Positions 10,240-20,061 of a stretch of 64,000 bases of DNA are shown here, one piece after another. This DNA comes from Antedon mediterranea (Eukaryota > Echinodermata > Crinoidea > Comatulida > Antedonidae). The stretch lies in NCBI RefSeq assembly GCF_964355755.1, contig NC_092673.1:19907001-19971000 (forward strand), written 5' to 3'. The stretch's first letter is position 1; every line of letters begins with the position of its first letter. The notes beneath the pieces are model-generated. The model searched no databases. It was not told the origin of the DNA and saw only the letters and a program-made list of their open reading frames with translations. A program made the translations under genes and the position numbers.

Positions 10240-11655
10240 TTTTTTCCGTTTTACAGATGATTTTCTAATACTCACAGCTGTAACTGACACTGTATATTTT
10301 CTGTACAACTACAATCTAAAAAAAAAAAAGGAAAATCATTAATAATGGCAATAAACAACATTAACACTTTTTCCAAATCAACAACCTTCTTAATCTTAAT
10401 CAATGTCTGAAAAATTAGGAAATTTCCTTAAAATGACTTTAGGTATGGGCCGGTTGATTGGGGTCTACATGTTGTCTCAATACTAATTTCATTTAATATT
10501 TTATTTACAAACAATAAAATTAGAATAGAATTATGTAAATGTTTCATAATAGAAAATGCCTACAAAATAAAAGGCAACAGTTCACAAAGTAAGGAAAATA
10601 TGTTTTCTCCGTTTAACAGATAATCTACTAATACTCACAGCTGTAGCTGACACCGTATATTTTCTACAATCTAAAAAAAAACAAGAAAAAACATTATTAA
10701 CGACAATAAACAACATTAACACTTTTTCCAAATCAACATGCTTCTTAATCAATGTCTGAAAAATTAAGAAATTTCATCAAAATGACTTTGGGTATGAGAC
10801 AACTGATTAGGGCCTACAGTACATGTTGTCTCAATGCTAATTTCATTTAATATATTACAAACCATAAAATTTAAATTATGTAAATGTTTCATAATAGAAA
10901 ATTCCTACAAAATAACAAGCAATGGTTCACAAAGTAAAGAAAATATGTTTTATCTGTTTAACAGATAATCTACTAATACTCACAGCTGTAGCTGACACTG
11001 TATATGTTCTACAATCTATAAAAAAAACAAGGAAAAACATTAATAATTGGCAATAAACAACATTAACACTTTTTCCAAATCAACATGCTTCTTAATCAAT
11101 GTCTGAAAAATTAAAAAATTTCCTCAAAATAACTTTGGGTATGAGACGGCTGGTTAGGACCTACATGTAGTCTCAATGCTAATTTCATTTAATATCTTAT
11201 TCACAAACCATAAAATCTGAATTATGTAAATGTTTCATAATAGGAAATGCCTACAAAATAACAGGCAACAGTTCACCAAGTAAGGAAAATATGTTTTCTC
11301 CGTTAACAGATACTCTACTAATACTCACACAGCTGTAGCTGACACTATATTTTCTACAATCTAAAAAAAACAAGAAAAAACATTATTAATGGTAATAAAC
11401 AACATTAACACTTTTTTCAAATCAACATGCTTCTTAATCAATGTCTGAAAAATTAAGAAATTTCCTCAAAATGACTTTGGGTATGAAATGACTGATTAGG
11501 GCAGGCAACAGTTCACAAAGTAAAGAAAATATATTTTCTCCGTTTAATAATTTACTAATACTCACAGCTGTAGCTGAAACTGTATATTTTCTACAATCTA
11601 AAAAAAACAAGGAAAAACATTGATAATGGCAATAAACAACATTAACATTTTTTCA
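10240..11655. repeat. Tandem ~346-bp array with candidate micro-exons, copy A
   Basis: Five units, recognised by CTAATACTCACAGCTGTA at about 10,266, 10,628, 10,973, 11,318 and 11,554. On the minus strand each has a T-rich tract, TTTAG, ATTGTAG..., CAGCT and then GTGAGTAT: a 3' splice site, a ~32-nt segment (41 nt in the first unit) and a 5' splice site. The last interval is only ~236 bp because about 105 bp are missing. The same short variant occurs once in copy B at 51,300. The array lies between the first exon and the coding-exon acceptor. Confidence 0.85.
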
Positions 11656-12480
11656 TGAGTGTGTATGTAAAACTATAATTTTTAATACTTTGGAAAATAT
11701 TATAATTGTCAAGAAGGTGCTTGGTTCTTAAATTTAAAAATAAATGATGTTGTTTTTCGGTAACATTTAACAATATATTAATAAATGTTGGTTCCTCTCT
11801 AATATTTCTATGTTGATTAATTCAATTTTTTAAAACTATATACTATATATTTTGATTATTGATTTTAAAGCATATTGAAATAACTTTTACTGTAACAATG
11901 CTGGTTTAGCTTACTGTAATAACACTGGTCACAAACTGACATGTCAGTCTGTGATCAACCCGGTAACAACCAGACACTTTTTATATCATATAAAAATGTA
12001 AAATAAGGTTTTAAAAAAAAGTAACCTTATCAGTGTATGTTAAGCTATAATTTTTAATAGTTTGGAAAATATTATAATTGTCTAGAAGGTACAAGGTTCT
12101 TAAATTTAAAAAAAAAATGTTTTTTGGTAACAACCTGACAAAATTATTAATAATTATGTGGGCCCCTCCTTAATATTTCTATGTTGATTAATTCAATCAA
12201 AATCTCAAACAATATATTTAGTTCTTTAATTCTAAAAAGAAATGACATGTATAAATTAGGATGTAGTTGTCTGTTATAGGATTTAAGTAAACCTCATATT
12301 GTTTTATTTTTTAAGTTATCTAAATATCATTATTTTAAATGGAAATATGTCTGTATATATCTCATAATTTTTTTTAACCACTTAAATATCCTGAAAGTAT
12401 ATAACATTAGCTTTAGTTTGATATCAAACATGTTAAGACTGCTAAAAGTTGAAAATTTTCAAAATCCAAAAAAAAAAATC
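11656..12480. repeat. AT-rich insertion with a ~180-bp direct repeat
   Basis: Interrupts the array of copy A and is absent from copy B. It contains two diverged copies of a segment starting near 11,662 and 12,034, sharing TTTGGAAAATATTATAATTG and TAATATTTCTATGTTGATTA. I see no coding frame, no clear target duplication and no recognisable transposon ends. Confidence 0.55.
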
Positions 12481-12752
12481 GTGGAATTGCCCTATTAATA
12501 CTCACAGCTGTAGCTGAAACTGTAAATCTTCTGTTAATAAAAAACAAATACAATCTAAACAATACAAGGAAAAACATTGATAATGGCATGGAGGTATAAA
12601 ATGGTAATAAACAACATTAACACTTTTTCCAAATCAACAAGCTTCTTAATCTTAATCAATGTCTGAAAAATTAGGAAATTTCCTTAAAATGACTTTGGTT
12701 ATGAGCCAGCTAATTGGGGCCTACATTTTGTCTCAATGGTAATTTCATTTAA

Positions 12753-13179
12753 CGCCATTGCTAAAGATACGGTACCGTATCCATGCTTTTAAAAACTAAA
12801 GATACAGTAATTATAGAGGGCGCTTCCGTTTGCTAAAAGTACGGTAAAATTGCATTCCTAAAACTTGTACCTAAATATAAAACTCGTTCCTAAATATTAA
12901 ACTCCTTCCTAAATATTAAAAACCTAACCCTCTTAATAATCTCTCTTAAATTAAAAACTAAAAAAAAAAATTAAAAAAAAGGACGTCAAGAAGAGTATCG
13001 AACCTCCAACCCCTTAAGCCAAAGCCTCATCACATGCCCGCTAGGCTACACAGCTGACTTGCAGAAAACCAATGCAATAACCTATTTGATTAACATCCAT
13101 ATTACATAGCGCCCTCTATAATTACCGTACCTTTAGTTTTTAAAAGTATGGATACGGTACGGTATCTTTAGACATAACG
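12753..13179. mobile_element. 427-bp TIR transposon (MITE) with 9-bp target duplication
   Basis: Terminal inverted repeats of 71 bp (12,753-12,823 and 13,109-13,179) differ at eight positions by eye. It is flanked by the direct repeat TTCATTTAA at 12,744-12,752 and 13,180-13,188. Copy B holds the empty site at about 50,294-50,306 with a single TTCATTTAA, which proves insertion. A 9-bp duplication with long TIRs is typical of Mutator-like elements, so it is probably a non-autonomous MULE. It carries a tRNA-like core. Confidence 0.85.
12985..13064 (-). pseudogene. tRNA-like sequence inside the MITE
   Basis: On the minus strand there is an exact A-box match, TAGCCTAGCGGG (13,048-13,037), and a near B-box, GGTTCGATACT (13,004-12,994), at tRNA-like spacing. 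The anticodon arm does not fold into a normal five-pair stem with a seven-base loop, so it is not a functional tRNA. It is a tRNA-derived Pol III promoter relic. Confidence 0.5.
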
Positions 13180-13188
13180 TTCATTTAA

Positions 13189-13720
13189 TAGTTTGATCAC
13201 AAACAATAAAATCTGAATTATGTAAATTGTTCATGCCTACAAAATAACAGGCAACACTTCACTCCCAATCATGAGACCATAAATCATCTCTACAAATTAT
13301 TTATTTTATGTTCACTATTTACGATATTCTAGAGATTATGAAGTACTGTAGAAACAATAATGTTATTACTATACTTGTATCTCTTCCAACAACTACAAGA
13401 CAAACATATATAATGACATAAGACAGGTGAAGAAGTGAACTGAATTGACCTACACTACTAAGGGCCTACTAGTACTACTATAGACTAGCCTAAACCCAGG
13501 CCATTATAAGCCAGATGCAAAATGGAACTAGGCTAGCGCCATTATATGCCTCTACTACAGTACTGTACAACTAAACCTAGGCTAGGTCTAGACCTTCCTG
13601 AAGAAGAGGTAATCCGGGACACGGCTAGGCCTACGCCATTTCATTTTGATGGCGAACACAAAAACAATTAAATATTAGTTTATTACAAATCAACAATCCA
13701 AATTAAGCAAAATATATCTT
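13189..13720. other. Intron sequence, copy A
   Basis: Colinear with 51,961-52,606 of copy B. Includes several TAGGCCTA-type palindromes (13,460-13,640). No gene seen. Confidence 0.5.
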
Positions 13721-13912
13721 ACCTATTTCTTACTATTATATTTAACACAATTGTGTTTAAACTTTTTGTAATATAGGCTATATGTTCGTTTTAGCACATA
13801 AAATTGCGAAGCAATATCGGGAGCAATACTAGGCTATAATATTACAAATCCAACATGGAGGTGTAACCACGTTGTTCTTCACTAATATGGCACGCAATCG
13901 TCGCCAAAACTA
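13721..13912 (-). promoter_or_regulatory. Candidate first exon and 5' splice donor, copy A
   Basis: On the minus strand AATAG is followed by GTAAGA, with GT at 13,722-13,721. Copy B keeps the same donor (GT at 52,608-52,607) in otherwise diverged sequence. The exon would run upstream from 13,723 toward the element's 5' boundary. The promoter itself is not recognisable. Confidence 0.5.
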
Positions 13913-13954
13913 ACACAATGCTGTAGACCGAGACACAATTCACCACACTTTCAC

Positions 13955-14380
13955 CATAAAAGTTTTAATTTATATCGTGCGCTAAATTTCTATTGAAAAC
14001 AAAATTAATGTTCCACAGAAATCAATTTTCCTTCACATGTTAAACATTTTTAAATTTTCATTACCTCATTATAAAAAAAATTAGAATAACATGAGTTGCT
14101 TAATTTTATCTATACAGTATATTTTAATCTGTTTAGATCTAATCGGAATGAAAAGTTACCCACATGATTAAAATTTAATATGGAAGTTGTTGAATTGTAG
14201 ATATGAATTCATGTTGTCTATCTGGTATCATGACGTCATCAAGTGATATATGGAGGTGGTACGTAGGCCTACCAAAATATATAATAATCACAAGCGAATA
14301 ATCCGCGGTTTTCGCTGTACCAGTAATATTGTCCACAGAGCATATTATGGCTCTGATTGTCCATCCGATAGGGCGCCACC
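13955..14380 (+). mobile_element. Fragment of the 1.5-kb repeat family
   Basis: Matches the interior of the family 1/2 units of 52,963-64,000: a TTTAATTTATATCGTGCGCTAA start, then TAATCGGAATGAAAAGT, GTTGAATTGTAGATATGAAT and TGACGTCATCA. Both ends are truncated. It abuts the 5' boundary of Helentron A, as a different piece of the family abuts Helentron B. Confidence 0.7.
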
Positions 14381-14559
14381 ATAGATCAAGGTTGTGTTTT
14401 CATGAAAAAAAAAATGTTATCAAATTCATGCTAACAACATATTAAATTCTATTTTTGATTTTATGCAAATCATTTAATAAAAAATATATATTGCATTGTT
14501 GTTTTGACAACTCTTAACAACTACAATGCTGATTTTGCCATCCCATAAGGACTAACAAC

Positions 14560-15215
14560 TTACATAAAATGCAATAAAATATAAAAAAACGACTAAAACA
14601 ATTAAATCATATCATGACATTTAATACTTGTCTTGTAGCAAACAGTACATTAATTATTCATCATAATTAGCAGTAAATTACACCGATTATAAATACAACA
14701 TTATTAGGCCTATATTTATATTGTTTATTTAACTCAACAAACAACAACAAATTAAACTGATTTTAAAATATCTTAATTAGCAGCAAATTACACTGATTAT
14801 AATACCAAATTTACGTACATTATATATTTTCATATTTACCAACACACTGATAATACAAAATTAAATATTACACTTTACATAATGTATTATTACAATTAGC
14901 AAAAAAATTCACCAATTATACATTACAAAATCATTAAATTGACATTAACAATTTATCTCAATTAGCCTACCAATAAAAAAAACATTTTTTTAAATTTATA
15001 TAAATTATTTATCTTCATTACCAATAAATGACACTAATTATAAATATAAAATTAAGGCTACATTAAATATTTATTAGCCACAAATTACACTGATTATAAA
15101 TATAAAAACATTTAACTCATTTAGCAATTTACACTGACTTTAAGTACAAAATCATTAAATTTACATTAATTATTTATTTTAACTAACACCAAATTAAACT
15201 AAATACAAAATTAAA
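14560..15215 (+). repeat. AT-rich minisatellite, unit about 65 bp
   Basis: Degenerate tandem repeat built on AGCAGCAAATTACACTGATT, then ATAAATACAAAATTATTAAA and TTTACATTAATNATTTATC. No coding potential. The same satellite recurs at 16,390, 18,813, 22,231, 24,100 and 25,301, and in reverse at 25,016. Confidence 0.8.
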
Positions 15216-15269
15216 TAATATCAATATGTTGAAGAGTGGTCTAGGTTAGTATTAGGCATTATTAGCTAA

Positions 15270-16320
15270 AGTTTAATTTTAGGCCTAGTTGTCGGGCGTA
15301 AGTCTTTTTCACACACGTTCCAGAATTCTCTCGCAGTTTTTTTTCTTTGCGGCATGTTATTTGATCGGCATATCAGTTACCTTTTATTCACCGCTAGTTA
15401 TTGAACTTGTCCTGGCAATCGCTGTTCACTTTATTTGCAAGAGAGGTACACGTTTTGATTTCCTAGACAATGGAATGTCAAAAATGTCTTTGGCACGCCG
15501 CTCAGAGAAAAGGCTGTGCGTTGGTTCTGAAACCACGTGCTATAGGAGAGGAATCGCCACAAGGCCGAATCCTCTCAGGGAGGGATTTTCTATCTCTCCG
15601 ATCTACCGGGGTGAGACAAATATGATTTTAACTCTGCTATGTTTGAAACACATGTTAAATCGATTGTAATCAATTTGTAAATTACACACGCTCGAAATAT
15701 CAACAAGCATGGCAGTCAATTGATGAGTGTCGCTTATTGTTTATTGAAAGTTGAAGACTGTCGTTCAGATTTTTAAAATATCACACATACAGATGCACAA
15801 CTTTTGAACAGTTCGGCACTTTTGTAAAAGTAAAATTGTAAAAGTAAAATTTGACACAATGAATATGTAACAATCGTTACATAAAAATAAACAACGTGAT
15901 TAGTATATACACGAATCTGTTTAGATACCCTAGGCCTATTATAAAAATATAAACAATTGATTATTTAGGCCTATAATATAACATAATAGAGGATATGCCT
16001 CGCACCTTTTTGAAATTGTAAACTATGCCTCGCACTTTTGGAAATGATAAAATAATGCCTCGCATACCACGCACTTTGTCAACACTCCAAAAAAAAAAGC
16101 ATCTGCCCCTTTTATCAAACACTATTAAAGAACTTGATATTGAACCATTAACTCCTTGTTTATTATTATACCCAACCGGTTTTCTCAGCAAAACTTCCAA
16201 TTGTTAGCTTATCGGGTCGTTAAAAGGTTTTACAATAGAACTGCAACGTAACTAAAGTTACACAAGCCTATTGACGCGCCCCTCGATGTGCTGATTTTGC
16301 AAAACTTTTGTAACATAATG
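15270..16320 (+). other. Block X, unit I, with a 126-residue frame
   Basis: Non-satellite block. A frame at 15,289-15,669 contains YLIGISVTFYSP, an ELVLAI-VH-IC segment and MSLARRSE, all shared with 22,921-23,262 of unit II. The shared frame covers about 75 residues and then breaks: unit I has an extra ~130-bp insertion at 15,535-15,665. I do not recognise the peptide. Similarity of two recent duplicates is not evidence of coding. The end of the block (16,140-16,260) has a match at 23,830-23,960. Confidence 0.4.
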
Positions 16321-16324
16321 ACCA

Positions 16325-17285
16325 CAACTAACGGCTTACATAAAATTAAAAAAAACGACTAAAACAAATAAATCATATCATAATCACATTTAATAGGTAT
16401 CTTGTAGCAAACAGCACATTAATTATTTATCTTAATTAGCAGCAAATTACACCGATTATAAATACAACATTATTAGGCCTATATTTATATTATTTATTTA
16501 ACTCAACAAACAACAAATTAAACTAATTTTAAAATATCTTAATTAACAGCAAATTACACTGATTGTAAATATAACATAAGTATATTTATATTATTCATTT
16601 AACTCATTTACCAACAATTTACACTAATTTAAATCATTTTTAATTAGCAACAAAGTACAAAGATTAATAATACAAACTTTACATCTTAATTAGCAGCAAA
16701 TTACAGTGATTATACAAAATGATTACACTTTACATTATCTATTGTAATTTTTAAAAAAATCACCGATTATAAATACAAAATCATTAAATTTAGATTAATA
16801 ATTTATCTCAATTAGCAAAATTATTATATTTATATTTTTCATTTAACTCATTTACCAACAAATTACACTGATTTTAAATTATCTTAATTAACAACAAAGT
16901 ACAAAAATTATAATACAAAATTCACATTGTTTATCTTAATTAGCAGCAAATTACACCAATAAAAATACGAAAATATTAAATTTACATTAACTCATTTACC
17001 AACAAATTACAGTGATAATACACATTATTACACTTTACATTCTATATTGTAATTAGCAAAAAAATTCACCAATTATAAATACAAAATCATTAAATTTACA
17101 TTAATAATTTAACTGAATTACCAATAAATTACACTAATTATAAATGTTTAAAAATATTCAAATTTACATTAATTATTAATCTTAATTAGCAATAAATGAC
17201 ACTGATTATAAATATAAAAATATTAAATTTACATTAATCATTTAACAACAAATTACATCAATTTTTTTTTTTACTAATTTACTCG
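16325..17285 (+). repeat. AT-rich minisatellite
   Basis: Same unit as 14,560-15,215, preceded by the repeated lead-in CGACTAAAACAAATAAATCA that also precedes the satellites at 14,590 and 24,070. No gene. Confidence 0.8.
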
Positions 17286-17760
17286 AACTGATTGTTAATT
17301 AAAAATTGGAGAGGAAAGACATTTCAGTGTTGACATTTTTAAAATACAGTGTTTATTTAAACTTTTTCATCATGAAATTTCCAATTTGTGGGCTAGTTGT
17401 ATGGTTTATAACATATTGTTTTTTAAACATTGAAATTGATAAACTTATAATCAAAAATTCAATGAAAGTCAATGTAAAGTCAAGGTGTTGTCGAAAGGAT
17501 GTCGAAATTACGGTAGTCGAAAAATTTGAACGGAGGGAGTCTTCTAAGGGGCGGAGATTCTTCGGTGTTGGTTCAGTAATGAAATATAATGATATCAAAG
17601 TAAAACATTGCTATATAAATGAGACAGAAGGTGTACTAGCAAAACGATTATTCATGTTAGAGATCGGAAGAAAAGTTATGATAACCGAAGTTAAACCAAA
17701 TCTTGATAATAATTCATCGAGGTTCAAAGACAAATCTAAGTTATACAATTAATGTATATT
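17285..17760 (+). pseudogene. Sense-strand copy of RPA-like exon 1 (first of three)
   Basis: Frame 17,306-17,752 ends in a peptide matching exon 1 of the intact gene at 30,012-29,761: KFERRESSKGRRFFGVGS, then a CYIN-TE-V segment, RLFMLEIGRKVMITEVKP and DKSK. The exon donor is lost, because the sequence after DKSK reads TTATACAA instead of GTATG. The upstream 150 bp match intron 1 of the minus-strand gene in reverse orientation, so this copy sits on an inverted duplication. No exon 2 follows. Confidence 0.6.
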
Positions 17761-17875
17761 TTGTGTTAATATAATTGCTTATTTAATTTACAAAAGTGCC
17801 ATTTATTTGTTATTAGGCCTATGTCTATGTTGATAAAATAGAATCTGTGCATCACTTTTTTAAACATTTAAATAG

Positions 17876-18255
17876 TCTAAAAATTTGAAACAGAGGGAGT
17901 CTTCCAAGGGGGGGGGGGGGGGAATTCCTTCGGTGTTGGTTCAGTGTTCGAATGTGGTGATACCGAATTAAGGAAGTGCTATATAAATGATACAGAAAGT
18001 GTAGGAACAGAAAGGTTATTCATGTTAGAAGTAGGAACAAAGGTTATGATAACCGAAGTGAAACCAATCCTTGATAATAATTCGTTAAGGTTGACAGACA
18101 AATCTAAGGTATGCAATTAATGTATATTTTTTGTTAATATAATTGCTTATTTAATTTACAAAAGTGCCATTTATTTGTTATTAGGACTATGTCTATGTTG
18201 ATAAAATAGAATCTGTGCATCACTTTTTTAAACATTTAAATAGATGAAATTATAA
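17876..18255 (+). pseudogene. Exon-1 copy with a 15-base poly-G tract
   Basis: Second tandem copy, period about 361-380 bp. The codons for SSKGRRFF are disrupted by a run of 15 G at 17,908-17,922 replacing GGGGCGGAG, which breaks the frame. A GTATG donor-like site follows DKSK at about 18,110. Confidence 0.65.
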
Positions 18256-18600
18256 TCTAAAAATTTGAAACAGAGGGAGTCTTCCAAGGGGGGGGGGGGG
18301 GGGAAATTCCTTCGGTGTTGGTTCAGTGTTCGAATGTGGTGATACCGAAGTAAGGAATTGCTATAAAAATGATACCAAAAGTGTAGTAGCAGAACGATTA
18401 TTCATGTTAGAAGTGGGAAGAAAAGTTATGATAACCAAAGTTAAACCAAGTCTTGATAATAATTCATTGAGGTTGACAAATCTAATGTATGCAATTAATG
18501 TATATTTTTTGTTATTATAATTGTTTATTTAATATACAAAAGTACCATTTATTTGTTATTAGGCCTACGTCTATGTCGATATAAAACATTCACCAGATGT
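18256..18600 (+). pseudogene. Exon-1 copy with a 16-base poly-G tract
   Basis: Third tandem copy, starting with the same TCTAAAAATTTGAAACAGAG as the second. The G run is at 18,288-18,303. The frame downstream (18,326-18,520) reads CGDTEVRNCYKND, then RLFMLEVGRKVMIT, and loses the last residues before the donor. Confidence 0.6.
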
Positions 18601-18649
18601 ATATATTCAATTATAAACTATTATTTATTAATATAATTAATTATATAAT

Positions 18650-18812
18650 TAAAGGAAACCCAAATATATATAATATAGCATCAGTTTTACCATCACATGT
18701 TACGATTTCAAGAAACAAAAAAATGTATTTATTGCCTTGTATGACATAGTGATGTATCGACATAGTTATGTGGGAAGAAGCAGCCTCCAGAGTGTCGGCT
18801 GCTATGACTAAC
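18650..18812 (+). pseudogene. Remnant of RPA-like exon 3
   Basis: TGTATCGACATAGTTATGTG at about 18,752 corresponds to the CIDVVLWG codons of exon 3, and is followed by a diverged GAAGAAGCAGCCTCC. Only about 70 bp are recognisable before satellite resumes. The preceding 18,600-18,740 is AT-rich with no assigned content. Confidence 0.5.
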
Positions 18813-19255
18813 AATAATTTACACTGATTTTAAATTATCTTAATTAACAACAAAGTACAAAGATTATAACACAAAATATACATTATTTATCTTAATTAGC
18901 AGCAAATTACACTGATTATAAATACACAATTATTAAATTTACATTAATTAACTCATTTATCAACAAATTACACTGATAATACACCATTATTATTACACTT
19001 TACATAATGTATTACAATTAGCAATAAAATTCACCAATTATAAATACAAAATCATTAAATTGACATTAATAATTTATCTCAATTACAAATAAATTAAACT
19101 AATTATCAAAAAAAAAAAAATATTCAAATGTACATTTTTATCTTAATTAGCAGCAAATTACACTGACTATAAATATTAAAATATTAAATTTACATTAATC
19201 ATTTACCTCATTTAGAAACAAATTACATCATTTAAAAAAAAATTAATTTACTGAA
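18813..19255 (+). repeat. AT-rich minisatellite
   Basis: Same satellite as above, closely matching 25,340-25,745 of unit II including its boundary with the exon fragment. Confidence 0.8.
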
Positions 19256-19256
19256 A

Positions 19257-19840
19257 TTGATTACTTAAAAATTTGCAGGGAGCGACATTTCAGACTTCAT
19301 ATTTTTAAAATCCAATGTTTATTAAACTTTATAGGTTAGTTGGTTTATAATAATATTGTTTTTTAAACATTTAAATTGATAAAGTTATAATTAACAAATT
19401 TGAACGGAGGGAAAATCTCGAAGGAGCGGAGATATTTAGTGTTGGTTCAGTAATTTAAAGTAATAATACCAAAGTAAAAAATTGCTATATAAATGAGACA
19501 GAAGGTGTAGTACCCGTGTAGTAGCAAAACGCTTATTCATGTTAGAAGTGGGAAGGAAGGTTATGATAACCGAAGTTAAACCGAGCCTTGATAATAATTC
19601 GTAGAGGTTGACAAACAAATCTAAGGTATGCAATTAATGTATACCCTATGAAACACCAAAATATAAAAAAGGTGTTTACATTAGGCATTAGCCTACTTAA
19701 TTGTATCGACGTAGTTATGTGTGGGGGGGGGGGGGGAAGCAGCCTTGGGTGTGTCTGGTGCTATGACAAATCAAATTAACAATATCAGCACTTATAATGG
19801 AAAAAAAGGAGTTAAGAACTACCCTTCAACAGTGTTGGAG
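19257..19840 (+). pseudogene. Fused exon 1-exon 3 fragment, unit I
   Basis: Exon 1 (FERRE..., RLFMLEVGRKVMITEVKPS) is followed after only about 20 bp of intron start (GTATGCAATTAATGTAT) by exon 3 (TATGAAACACC..., TGTATCGACGTAGTTATGTG, ending TTGGAG before GTATCT). Exon 2 and nearly all the intron are absent. Frames are broken, and a 14-base poly-G at 19,723-19,736 replaces the WGE codons. The orientation is opposite to the complete genes. Near-identical to 25,750-26,330. Confidence 0.65.
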
Positions 19841-19962
19841 GTATCTATTTCCTTTATTACTTTTTTAAAATATTAATTAGCATTGTATATTTTGTAAATA
19901 AGATTATCATATATGTCTATTAAATAACCAATGTTAATTCAGTATATTAATAAATAATGAAA

Positions 19963-20002
19963 GTAAATTTAATGATTTTACGTACAAAATCATTAAATTT
20001 AC
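19963..20002. repeat. Perfect 17-bp inverted repeat beyond the stop of the unit I gene
   Basis: Arms 19,963-19,979 and 19,986-20,002 with a 6-nt loop, made of two satellite pieces (AATCATTAAATTTAC) in opposite orientation. It lies 60-100 bp past the stop of the minus-strand gene. The same hairpin is at 26,437-26,476 in unit II. Confidence 0.8.
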
Positions 20003-20061
20003 TTTTCAACAAATATATAAAATAAAAATGCATTAAAACAAACTTGCAAATAATTGTTACC

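Larger units (their letters stand above)
12481..13262. repeat. Sixth array unit of copy A, split by a transposon
   Basis: Array sequence resumes at about 12,482 with an altered micro-exon (longer, TTGTATTTG...) but intact GTGAGTAT. It is interrupted at 12,753-13,179 and ends near 13,262 at CACTCCCAATCATGA, the same end point as the array in copy B (51,945). Confidence 0.7.
1..13912 (-). mobile_element. Helentron copy A (3' end outside window)
   Basis: Minus-strand rolling-circle transposon. It is recognised by its HUH nickase-PIF1 helicase-AP endonuclease polyprotein and by colinear homology to copy B at about 33,970-52,843. Homology of the two 5' flanks fades just after a shared CGCCAAAA stretch (about 13,911 here, about 52,842 in B), which I take as the approximate 5' boundary; the exact terminus is not proven. 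Inside the element, from 5' to 3', are a first exon with donor, an intron with a tandem array, the leader exon and the polyprotein. This copy carries two later insertions in the array that copy B lacks (11,656-12,480 and 12,753-13,179). Confidence 0.85.

Noticed and set aside
10240-11655. CRISPR-like regular repeats
   Set aside because: The unit is ~346 bp and repeats throughout; there are no short repeats with unique spacers and the context is eukaryotic.
13460-13640. Clustered TAGGCCTA palindromes as a regulatory element
   Set aside because: The octamer is scattered through the whole window, in satellites, introns and flanks, so the cluster looks like general genome composition.
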